A DNA stretch of 64,000 nucleotides from Frateuria_A sp035944355 (lineage in GTDB: Bacteria > Pseudomonadota > Gammaproteobacteria > Xanthomonadales > Rhodanobacteraceae). The notes below the pieces were generated by a model that was not told where the DNA came from, ran no database searches, and saw nothing but the letters and a program-made list of their open reading frames with translations. The DNA lies in contig NZ_DASZBH010000008.1 of the NCBI RefSeq assembly GCF_035944355.1, positions 124,001 to 188,000 on the forward strand, given 5' to 3'. Positions 17,411 to 25,552 of the stretch are shown here, one piece after another. The first letter of the stretch is position 1, and each line of letters starts with the position of its first letter. The position numbers and the translations under genes are program-made.

Positions 17411-17677
17411 GGTTGCGTTCTCCAGTGCCAGGGCTTTCGAAGATGGCGTGCGGGCCTTCAAGACCGCATGAAATCCTCGGGAACCCTCGCGCGCGCCGAC
17501 CGTTCTCCTGCAGGGCGGAGGCTTGCATGAATGTCGACTAGTTCGATCAGGGCCTTGCCGGCATGCTGGCATCACGACGCCAACGCCGTGTTCAAGGCTT
17601 CCCATCAACGCATCCAGCGCGAAGGCCGCGAACTGTAATCGCTCGCCGCGCGCGTCAGAGCGAGCGAAGACGGACGC

Positions 17678-18952
17678 TCAGGGCTTGGCCCAGCGCCGCA
17701 CCGCTTCGGCGAAGGCCAGGCAATCGGCATGGCGGTTGTAGAGCGGCGCGGGCGAGATGCGGATGACGTCCGGCTCGCGCCAGTCGCCGATGACGCCATG
17801 GGCCATCAGGTGTTCGAACAGCGCGCGCCCGCGGGCGCGGCCGCCGAGCACGCGGATCGACAGCTGCGCGCCGCGGCGCGCGGGATCGGCCGGGGTGGCG
17901 ATCTCCAGCACGTCGGCCAGTTGCGTATGCACCAGCCACTCCAGGTAGCCGGTCAGCTGCAGCGACTTGGCGCGCAGCCGAGCCATGCCGGCGCGGCGGA
18001 ACACTTCCAGCGAAACCCGCAGCGGCGCCAGCGCCAGGATCGGCGGGTTGGACAGCTGCCAGCCGTCCGCGCCGGGCGTGGGCGCGAACTGCGGCCCCAT
18101 CTGGAAACGGGTGGTCTTGTCGTGGCCCCACCAGCCGGCGAACCGCGGCAGCGCCGCGCGCGCATGGCGCTCATGCACGAACGCGCCGCCCACCGCGCCG
18201 GGACCTGAGTTCAGGTACTTGTAGCTGCACCAGATGGCGAAGTCCGCTTCGCTGTCGTGCAGTGCGAGCGGCAGGTTGCCGACCGCGTGCGCCAGGTCGA
18301 AACCGACCTGGCAGCCCCGCGCGTGCGCCAGGCGGGTGATCGACTTCAAGTCGAACGCCTGGCCGGTGCGGTACTGCACGCCCGGCAGCATCACCAGGGC
18401 GGTGCGCGCGCCGTGTTCGGCCAGCGCGCGCTCGAACGCGGCGGCGGAAATCGTGCCGTTGGGCTCGTCCGCCTCCAGCTCGATCAACGCCGTGGCCGGG
18501 TCGTAGCCATGGAAGCGGATCTGCGACTCGACCGCGTAGCGGTCGGTGGGAAACGCGCCGGCCTCGATCAGAATCGCATGGCGCCCGGGCGTGGGACGGT
18601 AGAAGCTGACCATCATCAGGTGCAGGTTCACGCCCAGCGTATTCATGGCCACCACTTCGGAGGGCAGCGCGCCGACCACGGTGGCCAGGTCGTCGCGCAC
18701 GAACTCGTGGTAGTCCATCCACGGCAGGCGGCCCTTGAAGTGGCCTTCGACCGCCAGCTCGCCCCAGTAATCCAGCTCCGCACCGACCGCCGCGCGCACC
18801 GCGCGGGGCTGCAGGCCCAGCGAGTTGCCGCAGAAATAGTGCGCGTCGCGGCCTTCGTGCGGGGGAATCAGGAATTCGTCGCGGAACGCGCGCAGCGGAT
18901 CGGCGTCGTCCGCGGCGGCGGCCCATGCCGCGGTGGCCTGGTAGGTGGTCAC
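17678..18952 (-). CDS. kynU: Kynureninase
   Basis: PLP enzyme that cleaves kynurenine or 3-hydroxykynurenine to (3-hydroxy)anthranilate and alanine. 424 residues; the cofactor lysine lies in CSYKYLNSGPGAVGG, with FDLAHAVGNLPL holding the PLP-binding Asp and His, and FCGNSLGLQP near the N-terminus. GTG 18952 gives VTTYQATAAW and lies 11 bases after the upstream secreted-protein stop, with AAGG as ribosome site; the longer frame to 18997 overlaps that gene. It is the third gene of a minus-strand operon with ACMSD, which acts further down the same pathway. Confidence 0.95.
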   Translation of the reverse strand: MTTYQATAAWAAAADDADPLRAFRDEFLIPPHEGRDAHYFCGNSLGLQPRAVRAAVGAELDYWGELAVEGHFKGRLPWMDYHEFVRDDLATVVGALPSEVVAMNTLGVNLHLMMVSFYRPTPGRHAILIEAGAFPTDRYAVESQIRFHGYDPATALIELEADEPNGTISAAAFERALAEHGARTALVMLPGVQYRTGQAFDLKSITRLAHARGCQVGFDLAHAVGNLPLALHDSEADFAIWCSYKYLNSGPGAVGGAFVHERHARAALPRFAGWWGHDKTTRFQMGPQFAPTPGADGWQLSNPPILALAPLRVSLEVFRRAGMARLRAKSLQLTGYLEWLVHTQLADVLEIATPADPARRGAQLSIRVLGGRARGRALFEHLMAHGVIGDWREPDVIRISPAPLYNRHADCLAFAEAVRRWAKP

Positions 18953-18963
18953 GGGCCGGGCCT

Positions 18964-19476
18964 TCAGCGGGCCAGGCTGGCGGCGACGGTATCGCAACCC
19001 TTGTCGAAGCTCGCGGCCCAGGCGGCGCCGGCTTGGCTGCTTGCCGGCCGAGCGCAGCGCAGCTGGATCGCATGGTTGTTGGCGAACCAGTAGCGCTCGC
19101 TGTAGCGGTACGGCGCGCCGTTCTCGCTCGCGGTGTAGGCGTAGCTGTTGGGGCCGTAGGGGTTGCCGGCGGCCTGGTAGCCGGTCAGCGACTTGGCCCG
19201 CTCACGGGCATTGGCCACGTACTGCTCGAAGGCGGCCAGATCGCTTATCTGCTTCACCGTGACGGTGACGCGGGCCAGGCTGCTGGCGGCGGTGGGCGAG
19301 GGATCGGGAACCTGGAACACGCGCACTTCCGGATCGCCCTGGGTCTCCATGATGCTGACCCAGCCATCGGGGGTGCTGAACCCCACGCTGCCTCCGGCCA
19401 TGCTGACTTCGGTGGCGTACGCGGTGCCGGCCAGCAGCAGGGCGGCGGCTATGAGGAGGCTGCGGGTGAGGCTCAT
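18964..19476 (-). CDS. Secreted protein of unknown function in the kynurenine operon
   Basis: 170 residues with a clear signal peptide (MSLTRSLLIAAALLLAGTAYA, then TEVS). The mature part is small and mixed alpha/beta, with two cysteines (C141, C161) near the end that could form a disulfide. I do not recognise the family. Its ATG overlaps the ACMSD stop (19473-19476) and kynU starts 11 bases after its stop, so all three are translated together. A periplasmic partner for two cytoplasmic tryptophan-degradation enzymes is unexpected. The same frame extends upstream through the ACMSD gene, but that is a shadow. Confidence 0.75.
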   Translation of the reverse strand: MSLTRSLLIAAALLLAGTAYATEVSMAGGSVGFSTPDGWVSIMETQGDPEVRVFQVPDPSPTAASSLARVTVTVKQISDLAAFEQYVANARERAKSLTGYQAAGNPYGPNSYAYTASENGAPYRYSERYWFANNHAIQLRCARPASSQAGAAWAASFDKGCDTVAASLAR

Positions 19477-20507
19477 GGACGCTCCGTAATGGGTGCCGGT
19501 TGGATGAAACGCTGCAGGGGCAGGCCCAGCCATTCCAGCGCGGTGCCGTGGAACAGCCGCGCGCGGTCGTCCTCGGGAAGGCCCAGTGCCTCGATGCCGC
19601 TGCCGGGCTCCTGCTCGCCCAGCGGGAAAGGATAGTCGGTGCCCAGCATGACGCGATCGACGCCGGTCACATCCAGGAGATATCGCAGCGCCCGCTCGTC
19701 GTGTACGCAGGAGTCGAAATACAGCCGGCGCAGGTACTCGCGCGGGTTGCGCGGGTTGTCGGTGGCGACCAGATCCGGCCGCATGCGGAAGCCGTGCTCG
19801 ATGCGGCCGATCGACCAGGGGAAACTGCCGCCGCCGTGGGCCAGCATGACGCGCAGCTTCGGCAGCCGTTCCAGCACGCCGCCGAAGGCCAGGCAGCAGC
19901 CCGCGCGCGATTGCTCGGCCGGCATGCCGACCAGCCACGGCATCCAGTACTTGGGCATGGTGTCGGCGCCCATCATGTCCCATGGATGCACCAGGACCGC
20001 CGCGCCCAGGTCCGCCGCCGCCTCGAAGAAAGGGAACAGCTCCGGCGCGTCCAGGTTCCACTCGTTGCAGTGCGAGCCGATCTGCACCCCTTGCAGGCCC
20101 AGCTCGTCGATGCAGCGTTCCAGCTCGCGGATGGCCAGTTCGGGCGACTGCAACGGCACGGTGCCGATGCCCGCGTAATGGCGCGGGTGGTCGTGGCACA
20201 TCTGCGCCATGTGGTCGTTGAGGTGCCGGTGCAGCTCCAATGCCTGGTAGCCGGGCGCCCAATAGGAAAACAGCACGGGCACGGTGGAGACGACCTGCAC
20301 GCCGACCCCGAAGCGGGCGTAGTCGTCGATGCGGGTGCGCGGATCGAAGGCCGAGTCCCACACTTCGCGGAAGAACTTGCCGTCCTTATAGATGCGGTGC
20401 CGGCCGTCGGTGTGCGTCATCACCGGGAAGCGGTCGTTGCCGTATTTGGCCGCGAGATTGGGCCAATCGCGGGGCAGGACGTGCGCGTGGGTGTCGATCT
20501 TGAGCAT
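19473..20507 (-). CDS. 2-amino-3-carboxymuconate-6-semialdehyde decarboxylase (ACMSD)
   Basis: Amidohydrolase-superfamily decarboxylase that diverts 3-hydroxyanthranilate breakdown away from quinolinate/NAD and toward 2-aminomuconate. 344 residues. The metal ligands expected for bacterial ACMSD are all visible: H7 and H9 (THAH), H174 (LVHPWDMMG), H224 (AHGGGSFPW) and D291 (LGTDYPFPLGE). The WDMMG and DYPFPLGE blocks are specific to this subgroup. It is the first gene of the operon with a secreted protein and kynureninase. No 3-hydroxyanthranilate dioxygenase, kynurenine monooxygenase or tryptophan dioxygenase is in the window. Confidence 0.9.
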   Translation of the reverse strand: MLKIDTHAHVLPRDWPNLAAKYGNDRFPVMTHTDGRHRIYKDGKFFREVWDSAFDPRTRIDDYARFGVGVQVVSTVPVLFSYWAPGYQALELHRHLNDHMAQMCHDHPRHYAGIGTVPLQSPELAIRELERCIDELGLQGVQIGSHCNEWNLDAPELFPFFEAAADLGAAVLVHPWDMMGADTMPKYWMPWLVGMPAEQSRAGCCLAFGGVLERLPKLRVMLAHGGGSFPWSIGRIEHGFRMRPDLVATDNPRNPREYLRRLYFDSCVHDERALRYLLDVTGVDRVMLGTDYPFPLGEQEPGSGIEALGLPEDDRARLFHGTALEWLGLPLQRFIQPAPITERP

Positions 20508-20637
20508 GCGGACGAGTTTAACAGGGCACCCAGGACGGCCAGGTAATGCGGAATCAGCGGCCGGTTTCCGTCAGGCCCGCGGGCTATGACCTATACTTTT
20601 TCGGGGATGGCCGTTGGCTGAAGGGACTACCAGCTTC

Positions 20638-21198
20638 GTGAACGACAGTGTCGACGTGACGCGGCTGCTGCATTCGGCGCAGGCGGGCGATGCCGCCGCG
20701 CTGGAGGAGGCGTTGCGCCAGATGTACGCGGCGCTGCACCGGCTGGCCGGCGCGCAGCTGCGCCGCAATACCAGCGAGCGCACGCTGAGCGCCACCGCGC
20801 TGGTCAACGAGGCCTATATCAAGGTGTTCGGTGGCAGCGGCGCGCCGCAGTGGGAAAGCCGTGGCCATCTGCTGGGCGTGGCTGCGCGGGCGATGCGCGA
20901 GGTGCTGGTGGACGCGGCACGCCGGCGCCAGGCGGCCAAGCGTCCGCAGGACTGCGACCGCATCGAGCTGTCGGAGATCTCCGGTTCGCTGATGCCCGAG
21001 ATCGATTACGTCGCCCTGCTCGATGCGCTCGATGCGCTGGAGCAGATCGATCCGCGCCAGGCCAGCATCGTTTCCATGCGCTTCTTCGTCGGCCTGAGCG
21101 CCGAGCAGATCGCCGTCGCCCTGGGCATTTCGGCCACCACCGTGCAACGCGAGTGGCGGCTGGCCCGGGCCTGGCTGCAGCGGGAACTGCAGGGCTGA
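20638..21198 (+). CDS. ECF-type RNA polymerase sigma factor beside the T6SS
   Basis: 186 residues with region 2 (LSATALVNEAYIKVF ... GHLLGVAARAMREVLVDAARRR) and region 4 (LEQIDPRQASIVSMRFFVGLSAEQIAVALGISATTVQREWRLA). No anti-sigma factor gene is adjacent. In Xanthomonas citri an ECF factor (EcfK) next to the T6SS is activated by the T6SS kinase PknS through threonine phosphorylation in region 2; here T53 (SATALV) is a candidate site, which is inference. It probably drives transcription of the tss genes that start 304 bases downstream. GTG 20638 has AAGGGA 11 bases upstream; TTG 20614 is an alternative start. A TATACT at 20592-20597 could be a -10 but no good -35 was seen. Confidence 0.85.
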   Translation: MNDSVDVTRLLHSAQAGDAAALEEALRQMYAALHRLAGAQLRRNTSERTLSATALVNEAYIKVFGGSGAPQWESRGHLLGVAARAMREVLVDAARRRQAAKRPQDCDRIELSEISGSLMPEIDYVALLDALDALEQIDPRQASIVSMRFFVGLSAEQIAVALGISATTVQREWRLARAWLQRELQG

Positions 21199-21502
21199 GG
21201 TGGGCATCCGGCCGCGCACGCGGTGTCTTGGATTCGTGAATGCATCCTGAACGTCGGCTTCACCGACGTGGCCGATCCGTGAAGGGCTCCGCGCACTAGA
21301 ACAGTGGGAAGGCGTTCAGCCCGCCCTTTGCCACGCCAGTCCGACGCCGACAGCCGCCCGCGCAACCTCACGTTGCGCGGCTCTCGCGTCGTCCGATGCG
21401 CTGCTCAGGACGTGTGCGCGCCTACGCCGCGGTTCATCGCGGCGTGCGCCCACGAGGCGTCGCGTTCCAACCGGAAGACCTCAAGTCCCAGGAGACAGCC
21501 GC
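21199..21502 (+). other. 304-base structured leader upstream of tssB
   Basis: No gene is supported. Three perfect stem-loops are visible: ACGTCGG/CCGACGT (21251-21269, 5-base loop), CCGCGCAAC/GTTGCGCGG (21358-21380, 5-base loop) and ACGCCGCG/CGCGGCGT (21424-21445, 6-base loop). None is followed by a T tract. The tssB ribosome site AGGAGA lies at 21490-21495. A promoter served by the neighbouring ECF factor is expected here, but I cannot assign it by eye. Confidence 0.5.
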
Positions 21503-22009
21503 ATGGCCAAGCAAAGCAGTCAGAAGTTCATCGCGCGCAACCGCGCGCCGCGGGTGCAGATCGAGTACGACGTCGAGGTCTACGGCGCACAGAAGAAGGT
21601 GCAGGTGCCGTTCGTGATGGGCGTGATGTCGGACCTGTCCGGCGCCAACAACGCCGAGCTTCCGTCGATCGAGGAACGCAAGGCGCTGGAGATCGACGTC
21701 GACAACTTCGACAGCCGCCTGCAGTCGATGAAGCCGCGCGTGTCCTTCGCGGTGCCCAACACGCTCACCGGCGAGGGCAACCTGAGCGTGGACATCACCT
21801 TCGAGAGCATGGACGACTTCTCGCCCGCCGCGGTGGCCCGCAAGGTCGCGCCGGTGGCGAAGCTGCTGGAAGCGCGCACGCAGCTGGCCAACCTCAACAC
21901 CTACATGGACGGCAAGGCCGGCGCGGAGAAGCTGATCGCCCAGGCGATCAACGATCCGGCCCTGCTGCAGTCGCTGGTTTCGGCCGCCAAGCCTTCCGAC
22001 GCGGAGTAA
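21503..22009 (+). CDS. tssB: T6SS contractile sheath small subunit TssB
   Basis: VipA/ImpB family. With TssC it builds the contractile cytoplasmic sheath that drives the Hcp tube. 168 residues, normal length; the N-terminus QKFIARNRAPRVQIEYDVE and the PFVMGVMSDLSG block are family hallmarks. First gene of the tssBC-hcp-tagJ-tssEFG-clpV run, 6 bases before tssC, with a strong AGGAGA ribosome site. Confidence 0.97.
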   Translation: MAKQSSQKFIARNRAPRVQIEYDVEVYGAQKKVQVPFVMGVMSDLSGANNAELPSIEERKALEIDVDNFDSRLQSMKPRVSFAVPNTLTGEGNLSVDITFESMDDFSPAAVARKVAPVAKLLEARTQLANLNTYMDGKAGAEKLIAQAINDPALLQSLVSAAKPSDAE

Positions 22010-22015
22010 GCACAC

Positions 22016-23509
22016 ATGTCCACCGAAACCGTTGCCGAACGCGGGCAGGCCACCGAAACGATCGAAGCCGGTGATTTCGCCGCGCTGCTGAGCCGCGAGT
22101 TCAAGCCCAAGAGCGAGCGCGCCAAGGAAGAGGTCGAATCGGCCGTCCGCACGCTCGCCGAGCAGGTGCTGGGCAAGTCGGACATCGTCTCCGAAGACGT
22201 CGCCCAGACGATCAACGCCTACATCGCCGAGATCGACCGCAAGCTCAGCGAGCAGATCAACCAGATCATGCACCACGCGGATTTCCAGAAGCTGGAAAGC
22301 GCCTGGCGCGGCCTGCACCACCTGGTCAACAACACCGAGACCGACCAGCTCCTGAAGATCCGCGTCATGAACATCTCCAAGAAGGAGCTGGGCAAGACGC
22401 TCAAGCGCTACAAGGGCACCGCCTGGGACCAGAGCCCGATCTTCAAGAAGATGTACGAAGAAGAATATGGCCAGCTGGGCGGCGAGCCCTACGGCTGCCT
22501 GGTCGGCGACTACTACTTCGACCACAGCCCGCCGGACGTCGAGCTGCTGGGCGGGATCGCCCAGGTGGCCGCCGCCGCGCACGCGCCGTTCATCGCCGCG
22601 GCGAACTCCTCGCTGATGGGCATGGAGAGCTGGAACGAGCTCTCGAACCCGCGCGACCTGGCCAAGATCTTCTCCACGCCCGACTACGCCGCCTGGCGCT
22701 CGCTGCGCGAGTCCGACGACGCCAAGTACCTGGCGCTGGCGATGCCGCGCACGCTGGCCCGCCTGCCGTACGGCGCGGCGACCAACCCGGTGGAGGAGTT
22801 CGACTTCGAGGAAGACACCTCCGGCGCCGACTCGAACAAGTACACCTGGCAGAACGCGGCCTACGCGATGGCGGTGAACATCAACCGCTCGTTCAAGGCC
22901 TACGGCTGGTGCTCGCGCATCCGCGGCATCGAGTCCGGCGGCGCGGTCGAGGGCCTGCCGGTGCACGCCTTCCCGACCGACGACGGCGGCGTGGACATGA
23001 AGTGCCCGACCGAGATCGCCATCACCGACCGCCGCTCGGCGGAGCTGGACAAGATGGGCCTGATGCCGCTGGTGCATCGCAAGAACTCCGACATGGCCGC
23101 CTTCATCAGCGCGCAGTCGCTCGCCAAGCCGGAGGAGTACGACGATCCGGACGCGACCGCCAACGCCGCGCTGGGTTGCCGCCTGCCGTACATGTTCGCC
23201 TGCTGCCGCTTCGCGCATTACCTGAAATGCATCGTGCGCGACAAGATCGGTTCCTTCAGCGACCGCGAGCAGATGCAGAACTGGCTCACCAACTGGGTCA
23301 TGCAGTACGTCGACGGCGACCCGGCCAACTCCAGCGAGGAGACCAAGGCGCGCAAGCCGCTGTCGGCCGCCGAAGTGGTGGTGGAGGAAGTCGAGGGGGC
23401 GCCGGGCTACTACACCTCCAAGTTCTTCCTCAAGCCGCACTACCAGCTCGAGGGCCTGACCGTGTCGCTGCGGCTGGTTTCGCGCCTGCCGTCCGCGGCC
23501 AAGGCCTGA
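22016..23509 (+). CDS. tssC: T6SS contractile sheath large subunit TssC
   Basis: VipB/ImpC family, 497 residues. Interlocks with TssB to form the sheath; its N-terminal helix is where ClpV engages after contraction. Family blocks seen include INQIMHHADFQKLESAWRG, VNNTETDQLLKIRV, VGDYYFDHSPPDVELL and ANSSLMGMESW. Directly follows tssB. Confidence 0.97.
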   Translation: MSTETVAERGQATETIEAGDFAALLSREFKPKSERAKEEVESAVRTLAEQVLGKSDIVSEDVAQTINAYIAEIDRKLSEQINQIMHHADFQKLESAWRGLHHLVNNTETDQLLKIRVMNISKKELGKTLKRYKGTAWDQSPIFKKMYEEEYGQLGGEPYGCLVGDYYFDHSPPDVELLGGIAQVAAAAHAPFIAAANSSLMGMESWNELSNPRDLAKIFSTPDYAAWRSLRESDDAKYLALAMPRTLARLPYGAATNPVEEFDFEEDTSGADSNKYTWQNAAYAMAVNINRSFKAYGWCSRIRGIESGGAVEGLPVHAFPTDDGGVDMKCPTEIAITDRRSAELDKMGLMPLVHRKNSDMAAFISAQSLAKPEEYDDPDATANAALGCRLPYMFACCRFAHYLKCIVRDKIGSFSDREQMQNWLTNWVMQYVDGDPANSSEETKARKPLSAAEVVVEEVEGAPGYYTSKFFLKPHYQLEGLTVSLRLVSRLPSAAKA

Positions 23510-23521
23510 CCAACGCGGCCG

Positions 23522-23550
23522 GCCGGCGGCGCCCGCTTCGGGCCGCCGGC
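23522..23550 (+). other. GC stem-loop between tssC and hcp
   Basis: GCCGGCGGC (23522-23530) and GCCGCCGGC (23542-23550) form a perfect 9-bp stem with an 11-base loop, 12 bases past the tssC stop. No T tract. It may mark RNA processing that lets hcp be expressed at a different level from the sheath genes (inference). Confidence 0.45.
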
Positions 23551-23672
23551 TTCGGTCCGTGGGCCGAGGCGGCCATTGCCTCGATACCCCAGCAAGAGTG
23601 CGACCGGTGGCGGGACTTCAAGCCCGGCCGGCGACATCGAACATCCAACACGAGACGTAGGGAGAAGGTTTC

Positions 23673-24176
23673 ATGGCATTCGACATGCACATCAAGTTCG
23701 GCGCCGGCAAGGTCAAGATCGAGGGCGCGTCCAACCACAAGAAGCACAAGGGCGAGGTGCCGATCCTTGCCTGGTCGTGGGGCGTCAGCAATTCCGGCGA
23801 TCTGCATACCGGCGCGGGCGCGGCCAGCGGCGGCAAGGCCCACGTGCAGGACATCTCGATCACCAAGTACGTGGACGGCTGCTCCAACGCGCTGCTGGAC
23901 GCCTGCTGCACCGGCGGGCGCATCGACCAGGCATGGATCTACGTGACCAACGCCACCGGCGAGCAGACCGACTTCCTCACCATCGAGCTGTCCGAGGGCG
24001 TGCTGATCACTTCCGTCTCCACCGGCGGCAGCGGCGGCGAGGATCGCCTGACCGAGAACGTGACCCTGCACTTCGGCAAGTTCAAGTACTCGTTCCAGCC
24101 GCAGGACGACAAGGGTGCCAAGCAGGGCGGCGCCAAGGAGTTCACCTACGACATCCAGGGCGTGGCCAAGGCCTAA
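23673..24176 (+). CDS. hcp: T6SS inner tube protein Hcp (TssD)
   Basis: Forms stacked hexamer rings of the secreted tube. 167 residues, Hcp1 type: MHIKFGAGKVKIEGAS, WSWGVSN, VQDISITKYVD and the C-terminal LHFGKFKYSFQPQD are standard. A very strong ribosome site (GGGAGAAGG) precedes the ATG, fitting the high demand for this subunit. Separated from tssC by 163 bases holding a stem-loop. Confidence 0.97.
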   Translation: MAFDMHIKFGAGKVKIEGASNHKKHKGEVPILAWSWGVSNSGDLHTGAGAASGGKAHVQDISITKYVDGCSNALLDACCTGGRIDQAWIYVTNATGEQTDFLTIELSEGVLITSVSTGGSGGEDRLTENVTLHFGKFKYSFQPQDDKGAKQGGAKEFTYDIQGVAKA

Positions 24177-24238
24177 GGCCTGCCCGTCTGCCCGCAGCCC
24201 TCGTTCCAACCCGACTGAAGACCGTCAGAGCCCAAGCC

Positions 24239-25036
24239 ATGACACCCGAGAACATGCTCAAGGAAGGACGGTTGGACGAGGCGCTGCAGGGGCTGACCTC
24301 GCAGGTGCGAAGCAACCCGGCGGACGCGCGCTGCCGGGTCTTCCTGTTCCAATTGCTGGCCCTGCTGGGCCAGTGGGAGCGGGCCCAGACGCAGCTGAAG
24401 GTCAGCGGCGAGCTGGATGTGAACAATGCCCTGATGGCCGGCGCCTATGCGCAGGCCATCCGCGGCGAGCTGGCGCGCATCCACGTGCTCGCCGGCGAAC
24501 GGATGCCCTCGGTGGTCGGCGAGCCCGAACAGTGGGTGGCGTTGCTGCTGCAGGCGCTCAGGCTCGACGCCCACGGGCAGCACGCACAGGCCGTGCCGCT
24601 GCGCGAACAGGCCTTCGAGCAGGCGCCGGCGATCGCCGGCCAGATCAACGGCGAGCCGTTCGAGTGGATCGCCGATGCCGATCCGCGCTTCGGCCCCTGC
24701 CTGGAGATGGTGGTCAACGGCGGTTACGCCTGGGTGCCGTTCGCGCGCCTTAAGCAACTCGCCTTCGAAGCGCCGACCGACCTGCGCGACAAGATCTGGG
24801 CCCCGGTGCAGGTCACCTGGGTCAACGGCGGCCAGTCGGTCGGCTTCGTGCCGTGCCGCTATCCCGGTTCGGAGCACTCGGCCGATGCCGAGGTCGTGCT
24901 CGGCCGGCGCACCGACTGGCGCGATATCGATGGTGGGCCGTGCGTGGGTTCGGGCCAGCGCATGCTGGCCACCGACGCCGGCGAATATCCGCTGCTGGAT
25001 ATCCGCACGCTTGTTTTCCAGCACGACCTGGCCTGA
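24239..25036 (+). CDS. tagJ: T6SS accessory protein TagJ (ImpE/SciE family)
   Basis: 265 residues. ImpE/TagJ proteins bind the sheath (TssB N-terminus) and are thought to help ClpV recycling in some T6SS types. The N-terminal half is a helical TPR-like repeat (LKEGRLDEALQGLTSQVRSNP...); the C-terminal half carries FEWIADADPRFGP, VNGGYAWVPF and a VGFVPCRYPGSE block. ATG 24239 follows hcp by 62 bases; a longer frame back to 23576 is a shadow across hcp. Confidence 0.88.
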   Translation: MTPENMLKEGRLDEALQGLTSQVRSNPADARCRVFLFQLLALLGQWERAQTQLKVSGELDVNNALMAGAYAQAIRGELARIHVLAGERMPSVVGEPEQWVALLLQALRLDAHGQHAQAVPLREQAFEQAPAIAGQINGEPFEWIADADPRFGPCLEMVVNGGYAWVPFARLKQLAFEAPTDLRDKIWAPVQVTWVNGGQSVGFVPCRYPGSEHSADAEVVLGRRTDWRDIDGGPCVGSGQRMLATDAGEYPLLDIRTLVFQHDLA

Positions 25037-25045
25037 CCGAGCGCC

Positions 25046-25549
25046 ATGGCCGAACTGACCACCCAGGAACGGCTGCAGCCCTCGCTGCTGGACCGCCTGA
25101 CCGATGAAGAGCCGGGCAAACAGGAAGAGAGCCGCGAGAAGCGGGTGATCTCGGCCACGCGCCTGCGCGACTGCGTCGCGCGCGACATTTCCTGGCTGCT
25201 CAACTGCGTCAACCTGGGCAGCGGCGTCGAGCTGGAGGACTATCCCGAGGTCGCGCGCTCGGTACTCAATTTCGGCATCCCGGACCTCACCGGCATGGCG
25301 CTCGCCGGCGTGGACGCGGCCGTGCTGCAGCGTCAGTTGCGCGAGGCGCTGCTCGCGTTCGAGCCACGCCTGACCGGCAGCACCCTGCGCGTGGCGGTCA
25401 ACACCGACGGCAAGCGCATGGACCAGCAGTCGCTGGTGTTCAACATCGAATCGGAAATGTGGGCGCAGCCGATCCCGTTGAACCTCTATCTCAAGACCGA
25501 AGTCGACCTGGAAACCGGTCGCTTCAACGTCTCCGAAAGCCTGGGCTGA
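25046..25549 (+). CDS. tssE: T6SS baseplate protein TssE
   Basis: Homolog of phage T4 gp25, part of the baseplate wedge that starts sheath assembly. 167 residues. Landmarks: ERLQPSLLDRLTDEEPG at the N-terminus, DISWLLNCVNLGSG, YPEVARSVLNFGIPDL and the beta-strand end FNIESEMWAQPIPLNLYLKTE, with glutamates of the gp25-type core. Nine bases after tagJ and three bases before tssF. Confidence 0.93.
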   Translation: MAELTTQERLQPSLLDRLTDEEPGKQEESREKRVISATRLRDCVARDISWLLNCVNLGSGVELEDYPEVARSVLNFGIPDLTGMALAGVDAAVLQRQLREALLAFEPRLTGSTLRVAVNTDGKRMDQQSLVFNIESEMWAQPIPLNLYLKTEVDLETGRFNVSESLG

Positions 25550-25552
25550 CGC

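Noticed and set aside
17411..17677. Possible small gene between the PPOX-like gene and kynU
   Set aside because: Only short frames without ribosome site or conserved sequence are present.
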